NCBI RefSeq assembly: GCF_005221385.1
Contig: NZ_CP039904.1
Location: 1,523,501 to 1,587,500, forward strand
Length of the DNA: 64,000 nucleotides
DNA from: Agrobacterium tumefaciens
GTDB taxonomy: Bacteria > Pseudomonadota > Alphaproteobacteria > Rhizobiales > Rhizobiaceae
Direction: 5' to 3'
The notes below the pieces were generated by a model. That model made no database searches. It was not told the origin of the DNA and was given only the letters and a program-made list of their open reading frames with translations. Shown here piece after piece: positions 17,091 through 26,164 of the stretch. The translations under genes were made by a program, and so were the position numbers. Positions within the stretch are counted from its first letter, which is position 1. Each line of letters opens with the position of its first letter.

Positions 17091-18769
17091 CACGTGCGCT
17101 TCCCTCCGTTGCCGTCATTGCAGACGCGCATTTTCATGACACGGCCGCCGATTTCGGATTTCCGGGCATCGAGATCGATGGTGAGCGCATCACCATGCGC
17201 AGCTGGTCGGACACACGCGAATCCACCCGGGTTTTCAACGAGAGTGCCGATGCGCTGCATGCCGCACTCGAAGCGGTTCGGCAACGCGGCATCCGCCATG
17301 TCGTGCTGCTTGGCGATTATACCGATGACGGCCAGCGGGCGACCACCGAAACGCTGAAGGGCATTCTCGAGCGTCATCGTGACGCCCATGGCACCGCTTT
17401 TTATGCATTGCCCGGAAACCACGATATTTTCGGCCCGCGCGGCCGGCACCATACCAAGGAGTTCCTGACGGAAAATGGCCGATGCGTTTCTGTTTCGAGC
17501 GATGCACGGCGCGCTGGAGAGCGGGTTGTTATTAGCGACCGGATGTATTGCGAGGGCTATCCAGTGGGCCTCGGGCCCATGTCGGCTTTCGGATATTTCC
17601 GCCAGCCGGACTATATTCACTGGGAAACGCCGTTCGGCCTCTCCGACTTGGCGGAGGACCGCCTTTACGAGGTGCGCTCGCCCGATGGGCACAATGTCTA
17701 CCAGCTGATGGACGCCTCCTATCTCGTCGAGCCGGAGCCGGGTCTCTGGCTACTGATGATCGACGCCAATATTTTCGAACCGCTCGACGGTGCGTTCGAA
17801 AAAGGTGAGGAAGCGGCCTTCACCGATAGCACCTCCGGTGGCTGGAACGCGCTTTTGCGCTGCAAGCCCTTCATCATCGACTGGATTGCCGATGTGCGGC
17901 ATAGGGCAGAGGCGCTCGGCAAAACGTTGCTTGGCTTTTCCCACTATCCGGCGCTCGATCCGTTTGATGGCGCAAGCGGTGCCGAAGGTGCACTGTTTGG
18001 CGAAACCAATGTCGTGCGCCGCACGCCGCGCAAGGCGGTGGAGGATGCGTTGCGTAACGCCGGGCTTGCCATCCATTTCAGCGGGCACCTGCATGTGGAA
18101 GGTGTGACAAGGTGCGGGGACGGGGAGAATTCGCTTACCAATATCGCCGTGCCGTCGCTGGTTGCCTTTCCGCCCGCGTTCAAGGTTGTCCACCCGTCGC
18201 GGCAGGAAATCACTGTGGAGACGGTGGAGATGGATGCTCTGCCGATCAACAGCCGCATTTGCCGAGGCTATGCGCAGGAAACGGCTCTGGCTGGCGAGGA
18301 TGAGGACCAGGCGTTTGCGGCGGGCACCTACGGTGATTTTCTGCTTGGCCACAAACGGGCGCTGGTCAGGTACCGTTATTTCATCAAGGAATGGCCGGCG
18401 GAGGTTGTGGCGGCCATTGCGAATAAAACCGTGCAGGACGTTATTGGCTTGATCGGAAAAAAAGGCGGCTCCCCATCTGATGGCCTCGTGCTGGCTTCTG
18501 AACTGCCGATGTTCGAGCTGATTGCCGATTGGTATTGCCTTCGTCAGGGCGCGGGTCTTGCCCTGCCGCATATCCAGCCGGAGCGGCTTTCCCTCTATCG
18601 GGTGCTGGCGGAACGCTTCGGCCGTGAGGCGGATCGTCACGACGGTTCCGTTCAAAGCTTTATCGAAATCTTCTTCGGTGCGCTCGGCCTGTTTATAGAG
18701 CGTGCTGAAGGCAGTTCGCGTGATCTCACGCTTCAGCTCGCTCCACAATATGAGCGCGTAGCGGTTTGA
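17084..18769 (+). CDS. Calcineurin-like metallophosphoesterase
   Basis: 561 residues. The five metal-binding blocks are present: DAHFH (D14, H16), GDYTDDGQ (D78), GNHD (111-114), SHYP (H287) and GHLH (H335, H337). The last 200 residues form an extra C-terminal region of unknown role, including a stretch LPMFELIADWYCLRQGAGLALP. No signal peptide, so it acts in the cytoplasm. Relatives hydrolyse phosphodiesters such as glycerophosphodiesters and cyclic nucleotides. The ATG overlaps the previous stop by 7 bases, so the two are translated together. In context it could supply a diesterase step before the monoesterases. Confidence 0.88.
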   Translation: MLTRALPSVAVIADAHFHDTAADFGFPGIEIDGERITMRSWSDTRESTRVFNESADALHAALEAVRQRGIRHVVLLGDYTDDGQRATTETLKGILERHRDAHGTAFYALPGNHDIFGPRGRHHTKEFLTENGRCVSVSSDARRAGERVVISDRMYCEGYPVGLGPMSAFGYFRQPDYIHWETPFGLSDLAEDRLYEVRSPDGHNVYQLMDASYLVEPEPGLWLLMIDANIFEPLDGAFEKGEEAAFTDSTSGGWNALLRCKPFIIDWIADVRHRAEALGKTLLGFSHYPALDPFDGASGAEGALFGETNVVRRTPRKAVEDALRNAGLAIHFSGHLHVEGVTRCGDGENSLTNIAVPSLVAFPPAFKVVHPSRQEITVETVEMDALPINSRICRGYAQETALAGEDEDQAFAAGTYGDFLLGHKRALVRYRYFIKEWPAEVVAAIANKTVQDVIGLIGKKGGSPSDGLVLASELPMFELIADWYCLRQGAGLALPHIQPERLSLYRVLAERFGREADRHDGSVQSFIEIFFGALGLFIERAEGSSRDLTLQLAPQYERVAV

Positions 18770-18849
18770 TCTGAAGGTTTTGCAACGGGCCGCTGCATCG
18801 CAGCCCTGAGTGCAGAGCGGGCGGCAGGAACGACACGCGAGGTGATCCG

Positions 18850-20493
18850 ATGGAATCGGTCGTTGTCAGCATCAATCTGTTCGGCGCGGTGGCATTGCTG
18901 CTTTTCGGCCTTGCGCAGATTAAGGACGGCATGTCGCGCGCATTTGGCGCCAGGCTTCGCACCGGTCTTGCCGCCGGCACGCGGGGCGGATTTCGCTCCT
19001 TCTTTGCCGGTCTCGTGGCGACGATCGCCTTGCAGAGTTCGACCGCGACCGCGCTGATGGTCGCTTCCTTCGTTGAAAAAGACCTTATCGCGCCGGCCAT
19101 GGCGCAGGTTGTGCTGCTGGGGGCCAATGTTGGCACCGCGATGACAGCGTGGATTGTCGCGCTCGGGCTTGGCTGGCTGTCGCCAATGCTCATCCTTGCC
19201 GGCGTCATCCTGCTCCGCGGAAAATCGGCGCAGCGGCAGGGAGCGGGTGCGGCCCTTGCCGGTGTCGGCCTGATGCTGCTTTCCCTGCATCTTCTTTCCG
19301 CGGCGACCGATCCGATCAGACAATCTCCGGCGCTTGGTCTCTTCATTTCATTGCTTGGCAATGCCTGGCCGGTGGCGCTGATTTTCTCCGCCGTCCTGGC
19401 GGTGCTGGCTTCTTCCAGTCTTGCGATTGTCGTTCTCATCCTGTCGCTCGCGGCAAGTGGCGGCATCGAAACGAGCTTAATCATCGTGCTGGTTCTCGGC
19501 GCCAATCTCGGCGGCGCGGTTCCGCCGGTGCTGGCAACGCTGAAAGCGCCGATTGCGGCGCGGCGGGTGACTGTCGGCAACCTCATCGTCAGGGCCATCG
19601 GCTGTCTTCTGGCCCTGCCTCTTGCCGGTTACGGTGCGGCGCTTCTGGATATGTCACCCTTTTCGCACGCCAATCTCGCTGTTGATGCGCATCTTTTCTT
19701 CAATCTGGCTGTTGCCGCCATCGCATGGCCGCTCTCGCCGCTGCTTTTGCGGGTAACGAAGGCAATGCTGCCGGAAAAAGAGGGGAGCGAAAGCAGCCGC
19801 AGCTATCTCGACAGTCACGATCTCGACCAGCCGGTCGCAGCACTTGCTGGTGCGAGCCGCGAGGTGCTGCTGGTCGGCGACCTGATCGAGCGCATGCTAC
19901 GGCAGGCAAGCGAAGCGATGCGCGATAGCGACGTGACGAAACTCAACGATATCAGCATGCTGGAAGGCCGGGTCGACCGTATCCAGCATGACATCAAGGT
20001 CTATGTCTCCAAGGTCGGGCAGGATGGGCTTTGCCGCAAAGACCAGCGCCGCGCGATGGATATCGTCGAATATGCCATCAATCTCGAACATATCGGCGAT
20101 ATCATCGAGAAAGGCATCCGTCCGGAAATCGCCAAGAAGATCGATCTTGGCCTGCAGTTTTCCGCTGACGGCAAGAGTGAGCTGGAGCGTCTTTTCGCCG
20201 TCACACTCGACAATATCCGCATGGCGCAATCGGTTTTCGCGACCCGCAATGCCGATCTTGCCCGGCGGCTGGTGGAAGTGAAGGAAGATGTGCGGCGCCT
20301 CGAAAAACAGTCTTCGGAACGCCACCTGCAACGCCTGCGCGATGGCCGGGCCGACAGCATCCAGACCAGCTCCGTGCATCTGGATATGTTGCGCGATCTC
20401 AAACGCATCAACGCCCATATCGCCGCCGTCGCCCATCCGATCCTTGATGAAAGCGGCCTCCTGATCGAAAGCCGCATCAAGCAGGCGGGTTAG
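18850..20493 (+). CDS. Na/Pi cotransporter-family protein with PhoU-like C-terminal domain
   Basis: 547 residues. Residues 1-310 hold about eight membrane segments in two Na_Pi_cotrans repeats; the first carries the diagnostic ALQSSTATALMV, and the second has the degenerate ASSSLAIVVLIL. Residues about 330-540 are a cytoplasmic helical PhoU-like domain. The E. coli relative YjbB exports phosphate, so release of Pi freed from organophosphates is a reasonable role, but direction cannot be read from sequence. GAGGTGAT precedes the start. The stop overlaps the stop of the convergent LacI gene by 3 bases. Confidence 0.88.
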   Translation: MESVVVSINLFGAVALLLFGLAQIKDGMSRAFGARLRTGLAAGTRGGFRSFFAGLVATIALQSSTATALMVASFVEKDLIAPAMAQVVLLGANVGTAMTAWIVALGLGWLSPMLILAGVILLRGKSAQRQGAGAALAGVGLMLLSLHLLSAATDPIRQSPALGLFISLLGNAWPVALIFSAVLAVLASSSLAIVVLILSLAASGGIETSLIIVLVLGANLGGAVPPVLATLKAPIAARRVTVGNLIVRAIGCLLALPLAGYGAALLDMSPFSHANLAVDAHLFFNLAVAAIAWPLSPLLLRVTKAMLPEKEGSESSRSYLDSHDLDQPVAALAGASREVLLVGDLIERMLRQASEAMRDSDVTKLNDISMLEGRVDRIQHDIKVYVSKVGQDGLCRKDQRRAMDIVEYAINLEHIGDIIEKGIRPEIAKKIDLGLQFSADGKSELERLFAVTLDNIRMAQSVFATRNADLARRLVEVKEDVRRLEKQSSERHLQRLRDGRADSIQTSSVHLDMLRDLKRINAHIAAVAHPILDESGLLIESRIKQAG

Positions 20494-21476
20494 CGCGCGG
20501 TGATGCGCTCGACCATGGAAACGGGCACGACCTGAAGCCGGGTTTCCGGCAGGTCGCTGTCAAGCGCAGTCAGGACTTTCTCTGTCAACGCGTCGAAGGA
20601 TTGAGCAACGGTGGTCAGCTGATAGCTTTTCCAGCCAGCCTGTGGAATATCATCGAAACCGACGATCGAGAGATCTTCCGGCACCCGGCGACCCATTTCC
20701 AGACGTGCGGCGTCCATAAAACCGAGCGCCAGCAGATCGGTCACGCAGAAAGCGCCATCGATCGCCTTGTCGGCCAGCAATTCGCAGCCGGCCTGATAAC
20801 CGCTGTCATAACTTGTCGGACCGCCGGACCAGGCAACGACCTCGATGCCTTCTATGGTCATGCGCTGGGTGAAGGCGCCGGCGCGGCGCAGCTGCGCCGG
20901 GGTCTGGCTGCCGCTGGAAATGACCGCGACCTTCCGGCATTTGGCCGCCACGAGCCGCATGGCGGCAAGGTCGGCACCGTGGGAATCGTCGCTCAGCACC
21001 ATATTGGTATCGGTGCGGTCGAGACGCTGGTTGATGAGGATGAGGCGCACGCCATTGGCAATGCATTCGTCGACGATCGAAGCCGGCGGTTCACCAGAGA
21101 GAACGACGATTGCCTGGGCGCGGAACTCGAAAAGAAGCTCGATCAGCGGTGCGATGTCCTTGCGCGCATCCGCCGCATTCAAGAGCAGGCATTGCAGGCC
21201 GCGACGCAGAAGGCCGATGCTGAGCAGATCGAGCTGCTTTGAAATAAAGGGCGAACTCAGGTTGGCGCCGACGACACCGATGAGGTTGGAGCGATCATTA
21301 TTAAGGCCCTGCGCCAGACGATTGACGCGATAGCCAAGTTCCTGCGCGGCTTTCAGCACTTTGCGCCGCACCACCTTCGAAACGCTGCCGCCGGGAGTGA
21401 AGGTGCGCGAGACGGCGGAGCGCGAGACCCCGGCCTTTTTTGCCACCTCTTCGGCTGTCACGAACCCTCTCGCCAT
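20490..21476 (-). CDS. LacI-family transcriptional regulator (organophosphate locus)
   Basis: 328 residues. The N-terminal helix-turn-helix reads VTAEEVAKKAGVSRSAVSRTFTPGGSV, followed by the hinge (LAQGLNNDRSNLIG) and a periplasmic-binding-protein-like sensor domain. It sits between the Na/Pi transporter and a divergent ABC importer, so it probably controls one or both. The shared promoter gap holds two copies of AAAAGACGTTTT in opposite orientation, one overlapping a TTGACA -35 element of the importer operon. The likely effector is the imported compound or a sugar/polyol phosphate derived from it; this is inference. Confidence 0.92.
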   Translation of the reverse strand: MARGFVTAEEVAKKAGVSRSAVSRTFTPGGSVSKVVRRKVLKAAQELGYRVNRLAQGLNNDRSNLIGVVGANLSSPFISKQLDLLSIGLLRRGLQCLLLNAADARKDIAPLIELLFEFRAQAIVVLSGEPPASIVDECIANGVRLILINQRLDRTDTNMVLSDDSHGADLAAMRLVAAKCRKVAVISSGSQTPAQLRRAGAFTQRMTIEGIEVVAWSGGPTSYDSGYQAGCELLADKAIDGAFCVTDLLALGFMDAARLEMGRRVPEDLSIVGFDDIPQAGWKSYQLTTVAQSFDALTEKVLTALDSDLPETRLQVVPVSMVERITAR

Positions 21477-21993
21477 TCAACTTCCCCGGTTGCGAAATCC
21501 TAAGCCTGATATCACAGGCGATGTGGCGTCGGCTATTCCTATCGAAATTTTTCGACTGCCTGCCGCTGCGCTGGAGCAGGATGACCTGGCATATCCCGGT
21601 GAAACGTCTCATTCGTTCCATTGTCGTCGCGCCGGGAAAAACATTCCGCTGAATAGCGCACTCAAAAAATTACAGTTTTGTGACAAAAAGACGTTTTAAA
21701 ACAAATAAATAAGATAGTGATCACGTGTGCATTTTTTCGTTGACAAAACGTCTTTTAAGACGGATCATGCATTCCAAGGTGAAGTGAGTTATGGAATTTT
21801 TATTCCACTTCCGCTTTGCCGGCGATGTTTTCGGGAGGAGCTGGGATCATCGTTGTGGGCGGGTTGGAAGCCCGCTTCTGAAGCATTGATGCATTGTTGA
21901 AGGTCACGCACGCGCCGTCTGTTTTTCAGGCTGCGCGAAGGCAGGTGCTTGCCGGCGTGTCGGGGCAATGGTGTGGCCATACGGGGAGAGATA
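21477..21993. promoter_or_regulatory. Divergent LacI/ABC promoter, paired operator-like sites and long leader
   Basis: A 517-bp gap. AAAAGACGTTTT occurs at 21686-21697 and its reverse complement at 21745-21756; the second merges into CGTCTT-TT-AAGACG (21749-21762). TTGACA at 21740-21745 with a weak GATCAT 17 bases on is a candidate promoter that the second site would occlude. The remaining leader of about 215 bases contains a GGAAT/ATTCC hairpin and a possible short leader ORF. GGGGAGAG precedes the permease ATG at 21994. Confidence 0.6.
21791..21889 (+). CDS. Possible 32-residue leader peptide
   Basis: A short frame begins MEFLFHFRFAGDVF and ends LLKH before TGA at 21887-21889. AAGGTGAAG lies about 7 bases before the ATG, better than chance, and the frame lies wholly in the leader of the ABC importer operon. 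The first codons overlap an inverted repeat (GGAAT TTTT ATTCC). Nothing in the peptide resembles a known attenuator, so it may simply be fortuitous. Confidence 0.22.
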   Translation: MEFLFHFRFAGDVFGRSWDHRCGRVGSPLLKH

Positions 21994-23847
21994 ATGGCTC
22001 TTTTAAGCGAATCAACGAAGGCGGAGGCATTGGGGCGTCCCCCTGCGACCGCGCCTTCGGCATGGCAGGCCTGGCGATATCGCCTCAAGGTCGCGCTCCG
22101 GGAGCCGACGACGCTGATCGGCGTTCTGACAGCCCTGCTTTTTACCTATCTGATCGTCGTTCCGATCATTTCGATCATTCTCGACGCTGTCCGCGTCCAG
22201 TTTGGCCATGAAAGGCGCCTTGGCAAGGATGTTGGCGACCTCACGCTTTATTATCTCGACAGGGCGTTTTTCTCGCCTGTCGCGACTGACCTCTTCTGGC
22301 GGCCGCTCTTTAACACGCTGACAGTGGCTTTCGGGGCGATTTCGCTTTCGCTGGTCATCGGCACCGTGCTTGCCTGGCTTATCAGCCGCACGGATATGTT
22401 CGGTCGGCGCTGGTTCGCCACCGCGCTGATTGTGCCTTATATGCTGCCGGCCTGGACCTTTGCGCTGGCCTGGACGACCCTGTTCAAGAACCGCACCGTG
22501 GGCGGCCAGCCCGGCTGGTTTGAGGCAATCGGCCTGACGCCGCCGGACTGGGTTGCATATGGGCGTTTCCCGATCACCATCATCCTTGCGCTGCATTATA
22601 CGCCTTTCGTCATCCTGCTGTTCGGCTCGGCGCTTCGCCGTTTCGATTCGCAGCTTGAAGATTCCGCGCGTATTCTCGGTGCACACCGCTATCAGGTGGC
22701 CTTGCAGGTCATCATGCCGCTGATGCGCCCGGCGCTGTTGTCTTCCATGGTGCTGATCTTTGCGAAGTGCCTCGGTGAATTCGGCGTACCCTATGTTCTC
22801 GGGCTGCCCGTGAAGTTCGAAGTCCTGTCCACTTCGCTGTTTCGCAGCATCGCCTCGCGCCAGACCGGTGTTGCCGGTGTCGTTGCGGCCTCGATCATGC
22901 TCATCGGTATCATCACGCTGATGATCGATGCGCGCCTCGTTCGCGAAGCGCGCCGGTTCGTGACCATCGGTTCGAAAGGCTCGATGAACCGGCAAAACCG
23001 CCTCGGCAAGATGCGGCTTCCGGCAACCGGCTTTGCGGCCGCCATCTTCATCCTCAGCGTCGGCCTGCCGCTTCTGACGCTGGCGCTCTCGACCATCATG
23101 AAAATGCCGGCCAAATTCACGCTCGACAACTTCACGCTCGATTACTGGATTGGCACCAACCTCAATACCGTGGCCTTGCAGACCGGCGTTCTTTTGAGCC
23201 CCGATCTATGGGCGGCGGCGAAAAACACGATGATGATCGTCGGGCTTGCCTCGCTGACATCAGGCGTTCTCGGTCTCCTGGTCGGTTATGTTGTCATCCG
23301 CACGCCGGTGCGCGCCCTGTCGGTCTATTTGCGACAGGTAACGTTCCTGCCCTATCTCGTGCCTGGCATCGCTTTTGCCGCCGCTTATCTGTCGCTCTTT
23401 GCCGTTCCGCGCGGGCCGATGCCGGCGCTCTATGGCACGGTGACGATCCTTATCCTGGCGCTGATTGCCGACCAGATGCCCTATGCCTCACGCGCCGGCA
23501 TCTCGGCCATGACGCAGCTTGGAAAGGACCCGGAAGAGGCGGCGCAGATTGCCGGCGCTGGCTGGTTCCGCCGCATGATCTCCATTGTGATCCCGATCCA
23601 GAAGGGATCGCTGGTGACCGGGGTTCTCCTGCCCTTCATTTCGGGCATCAAGGGCTTGAGCCTCTTCGTCATCCTCGCCGTGCCGAGCACGGACGTGCTG
23701 ACCACCTATTCGCTGCGGCTGGTCGATTACCACTACACGCAGGCCGCCAACGCCGTGGTGCTGATCATCGCCGGCATCGCCTATTTCGGCACGCTGCTGG
23801 CCCAGAAACTGACCCGCACAAATCTTGCAGAAGGACTTGGAAGCTGA
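21994..23847 (+). CDS. Fbp-type ABC importer permease, two fused membrane domains
   Basis: 617 residues with about 12 membrane segments in two homologous halves, the layout of SfuB/FbpB-type ferric iron permeases and their organophosphate or phosphonate relatives. Each half carries an EAA-like loop: EDSARILGAHRYQVALQVIMPLM in the first and EEAAQIAGAGWFRRMISIVIP in the second. ATG 21994 has GGGGAGAG 3-4 bases upstream, preferred over an earlier in-frame ATG. The stop overlaps the ATPase start (TGATG). It forms the channel for the three binding proteins encoded downstream. Confidence 0.9.
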   Translation: MALLSESTKAEALGRPPATAPSAWQAWRYRLKVALREPTTLIGVLTALLFTYLIVVPIISIILDAVRVQFGHERRLGKDVGDLTLYYLDRAFFSPVATDLFWRPLFNTLTVAFGAISLSLVIGTVLAWLISRTDMFGRRWFATALIVPYMLPAWTFALAWTTLFKNRTVGGQPGWFEAIGLTPPDWVAYGRFPITIILALHYTPFVILLFGSALRRFDSQLEDSARILGAHRYQVALQVIMPLMRPALLSSMVLIFAKCLGEFGVPYVLGLPVKFEVLSTSLFRSIASRQTGVAGVVAASIMLIGIITLMIDARLVREARRFVTIGSKGSMNRQNRLGKMRLPATGFAAAIFILSVGLPLLTLALSTIMKMPAKFTLDNFTLDYWIGTNLNTVALQTGVLLSPDLWAAAKNTMMIVGLASLTSGVLGLLVGYVVIRTPVRALSVYLRQVTFLPYLVPGIAFAAAYLSLFAVPRGPMPALYGTVTILILALIADQMPYASRAGISAMTQLGKDPEEAAQIAGAGWFRRMISIVIPIQKGSLVTGVLLPFISGIKGLSLFVILAVPSTDVLTTYSLRLVDYHYTQAANAVVLIIAGIAYFGTLLAQKLTRTNLAEGLGS

Positions 23848-24980
23848 TGCCTACCATCAACCTGCGCGGTGCGCAGAAAAACTACGGTGTAAATTCCGCA
23901 AATGCGGTTTCCGATCTCGATCTCGAAATCCGCGACGGCGAATTCATGTGCCTGCTCGGCCCTTCCGGCTGCGGCAAAACCACGACGCTGCGGATGATCG
24001 CCGGCCTTGAAAACCTCTCCGGCGGGGAAATCCGCGTCGGCGACCGGGTAATCGATTCCGTTACCGATGGCATCTTCGTGCCGCCGGAAAAGCGTGAAAT
24101 GGGCCTCGTCTTCCAGAGCTACGCGCTGTGGCCGCACCTGACGATCGAGCGCAACACGGATTTCGGCCTGCGCCTGCGCAAGCTGCCTAAGGCCGAGCGC
24201 GAAGCCCGTGTCGAACGCGTCATGCAGGCGCTCGACATCGCCAAATATCGCGATCGTTATCCGTCGCAGCTTTCCGGTGGGCAGCAGCAGCGCGTGGCGC
24301 TTGCCCGTATGCTTGCTGTCAATCCCGGCGTTCTGCTTCTGGACGAGCCGCTCTCCAATCTGGATGCGCGGCTGCGGCTGGAAATGCGCGCCGAACTGAA
24401 GCGGCTGCACAAAGAGTTCAAGACCACCATCGTCTTCGTGACGCATGACCAGTGGGAAGCCATGACGCTTGCCACCACCATTGCCGTCATGAACGAGGGC
24501 ACGCTGCAGCAGATGGGCACGCCCAACGACATTTACGACCGCCCGGCCAACCGCTTCGTTGCCGAATTCGTTGGCAGCCCGCCGATCAATATCCTGACCT
24601 TCGGCCAGCCCGGCGTTTCTGATGTTGCCGACAAGGGGGAAGCCTATTTTGCGGCGCGTTATCCGCAACTGCGCGGCATTGCCTCGGTTGGCATGCGACC
24701 GGAGGCGATGGGTTACGTGATGAAGCCGGAAGATGTGCCGCAGGGCAGCTTCTCCGGTGAAATGACGGTGACGGGCGTGCTGCCGACCGGCGGCAGCTGG
24801 ATTCTTGAGCTGAGAAGCGAAAACCACACGCTGTTCCTGACCACCCATTCCCTGCCGCGTATCGACAGCGGCGACCGCGTGTTTTTCCACGTACCGCCGG
24901 AGGCCCTGCACGCTTTCGATGCAAAGGGGCAGCGGGTCACCGAGGCGGACGCCGTTCTACGCAACAGCACCTACAACTGA
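23847..24980 (+). CDS. ABC importer ATPase (organophosphate-locus transporter)
   Basis: 377 residues. Walker A GPSGCGKTT (about 38-46), the Q-loop in VFQSYALWPHLT, signature LSGGQQQRVALARM, Walker B VLLLDEPLSNLDA and the H-loop THDQWEAM are all intact. The C-terminal 130 residues form a TOBE-type domain. It energises the upstream fused permease. The ATG lies inside the permease stop, giving coupling. The set resembles FbpC/PotA-like ATPases; substrate cannot be told from this subunit. Confidence 0.93.
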   Translation: MPTINLRGAQKNYGVNSANAVSDLDLEIRDGEFMCLLGPSGCGKTTTLRMIAGLENLSGGEIRVGDRVIDSVTDGIFVPPEKREMGLVFQSYALWPHLTIERNTDFGLRLRKLPKAEREARVERVMQALDIAKYRDRYPSQLSGGQQQRVALARMLAVNPGVLLLDEPLSNLDARLRLEMRAELKRLHKEFKTTIVFVTHDQWEAMTLATTIAVMNEGTLQQMGTPNDIYDRPANRFVAEFVGSPPINILTFGQPGVSDVADKGEAYFAARYPQLRGIASVGMRPEAMGYVMKPEDVPQGSFSGEMTVTGVLPTGGSWILELRSENHTLFLTTHSLPRIDSGDRVFFHVPPEALHAFDAKGQRVTEADAVLRNSTYN

Positions 24981-25014
24981 AAACGCCGGCAAAAACGGCT
25001 GAAGGAGAAACAGT

Positions 25015-26139
25015 ATGAAGCGGACAAAGACGGGTTTGAGCCGGCTGTTATGTGCAACGGCAATTGTCGCAACGTTTGGCGGCGCGGCGAAGGCCGAAGA
25101 GCCGTTCGACCTCAATGCCCTGATCGAGGCGGCAAAAAAGGAAAAACCGATCACCGTTTATGACAGCACCGGCAAGATCGTCGAAATGGCGAAGAACTTC
25201 GCCGCGAAATATGGCGTGGGTGCCGAGGGTGCGAAGGTCAAGGCCTCGGCCCAGCTGGAGATGATCATCCGCGAGGCGCGCGCCAACAATATTCAGGGCG
25301 ACGTTTCGATCATCAGCGATGCGCCGGCGGCGATGGCTCAGCTTATTCCTATGGGTTTTGTCGAAAGCTGGCTGCCGCCGGATATGGCCGGCAATATTCC
25401 GCCGGAATATCAGGATCCGCTTACCGTCGTCACCAGCGCCAATGTCTGGGCCTATAATAGCGAGCTTTTCGACAAATGCCCCGTTTCCAATATCTGGGAA
25501 CTGACCGACCCGAAGTGGAAGGGCAAGGTGGCGATGCAGGATCCGCTCGGCAAGGCATCCTATGTCGACTGGTTCAACCAGATGGCCAAGCACGGCGATG
25601 GCGAGGTGAAGGCGGCCTACAAGGCGCTCTACGGCAAGGATCTCGAAACCGCAGAGACGAGCGCGACCGCAGCCTGGGTAAAGGCGCTTGCCGCCAACGC
25701 CCCGCTTCTGACCGATGCCGATGCCGCGGCCGCTGAAGCCGTGGGTTCGCCCGGCCAGAAGGACGCGTTCATGGGCCTTATCAGCTCGGCCAAGTTCCGT
25801 GACAACGCCGAAAAGGGCATGAAACTCGGCCTCTGCAAGGAACTGAAGCCGTGGGCCGGCTGGCTTTATCCGGGCGTCGGCCTGATTACCAAGGGCACTA
25901 ACAGCCCGAACGCGGCGAAGCTCTTCATTCATTACATCATGACCGCTGAAGGCATCGCGCCGCAGGCGATCGACGGCAAGATGTCGACGAACAAGGAGGT
26001 GAGCCTGCCTGCCGACGAGCCTTCGGGTATCGGCGCGGTTCTCGATGATATTCTGCCTTACAGCATGGCCACCAGCCTAGACGACTGGGATGCGCGCGAA
26101 ACCTGGCAGGACTTCTGGCGTGTGAACTACAAAAAATAA
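25015..26139 (+). CDS. Periplasmic solute-binding protein, Fbp-like (paralogue 1)
   Basis: 374 residues with a signal peptide (MKRTKTGLSRLLCATAIVAT, cleavage near AKA-EEPFD). AAGGAG lies 8 bases before the ATG. It is a class of extracellular solute-binding protein related to iron(III)/phosphonate binders. Two cysteines in DKCPVSNIW and LGLCKEL are conserved in the two paralogues downstream and may form a disulfide. The C-terminus WQDFWRVNYKK is almost identical in all three. It is the first of three tandem copies behind a single permease and ATPase. Confidence 0.9.
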   Translation: MKRTKTGLSRLLCATAIVATFGGAAKAEEPFDLNALIEAAKKEKPITVYDSTGKIVEMAKNFAAKYGVGAEGAKVKASAQLEMIIREARANNIQGDVSIISDAPAAMAQLIPMGFVESWLPPDMAGNIPPEYQDPLTVVTSANVWAYNSELFDKCPVSNIWELTDPKWKGKVAMQDPLGKASYVDWFNQMAKHGDGEVKAAYKALYGKDLETAETSATAAWVKALAANAPLLTDADAAAAEAVGSPGQKDAFMGLISSAKFRDNAEKGMKLGLCKELKPWAGWLYPGVGLITKGTNSPNAAKLFIHYIMTAEGIAPQAIDGKMSTNKEVSLPADEPSGIGAVLDDILPYSMATSLDDWDARETWQDFWRVNYKK

Positions 26140-26164
26140 CGGGGGGACCGACGCAGTGACTACA

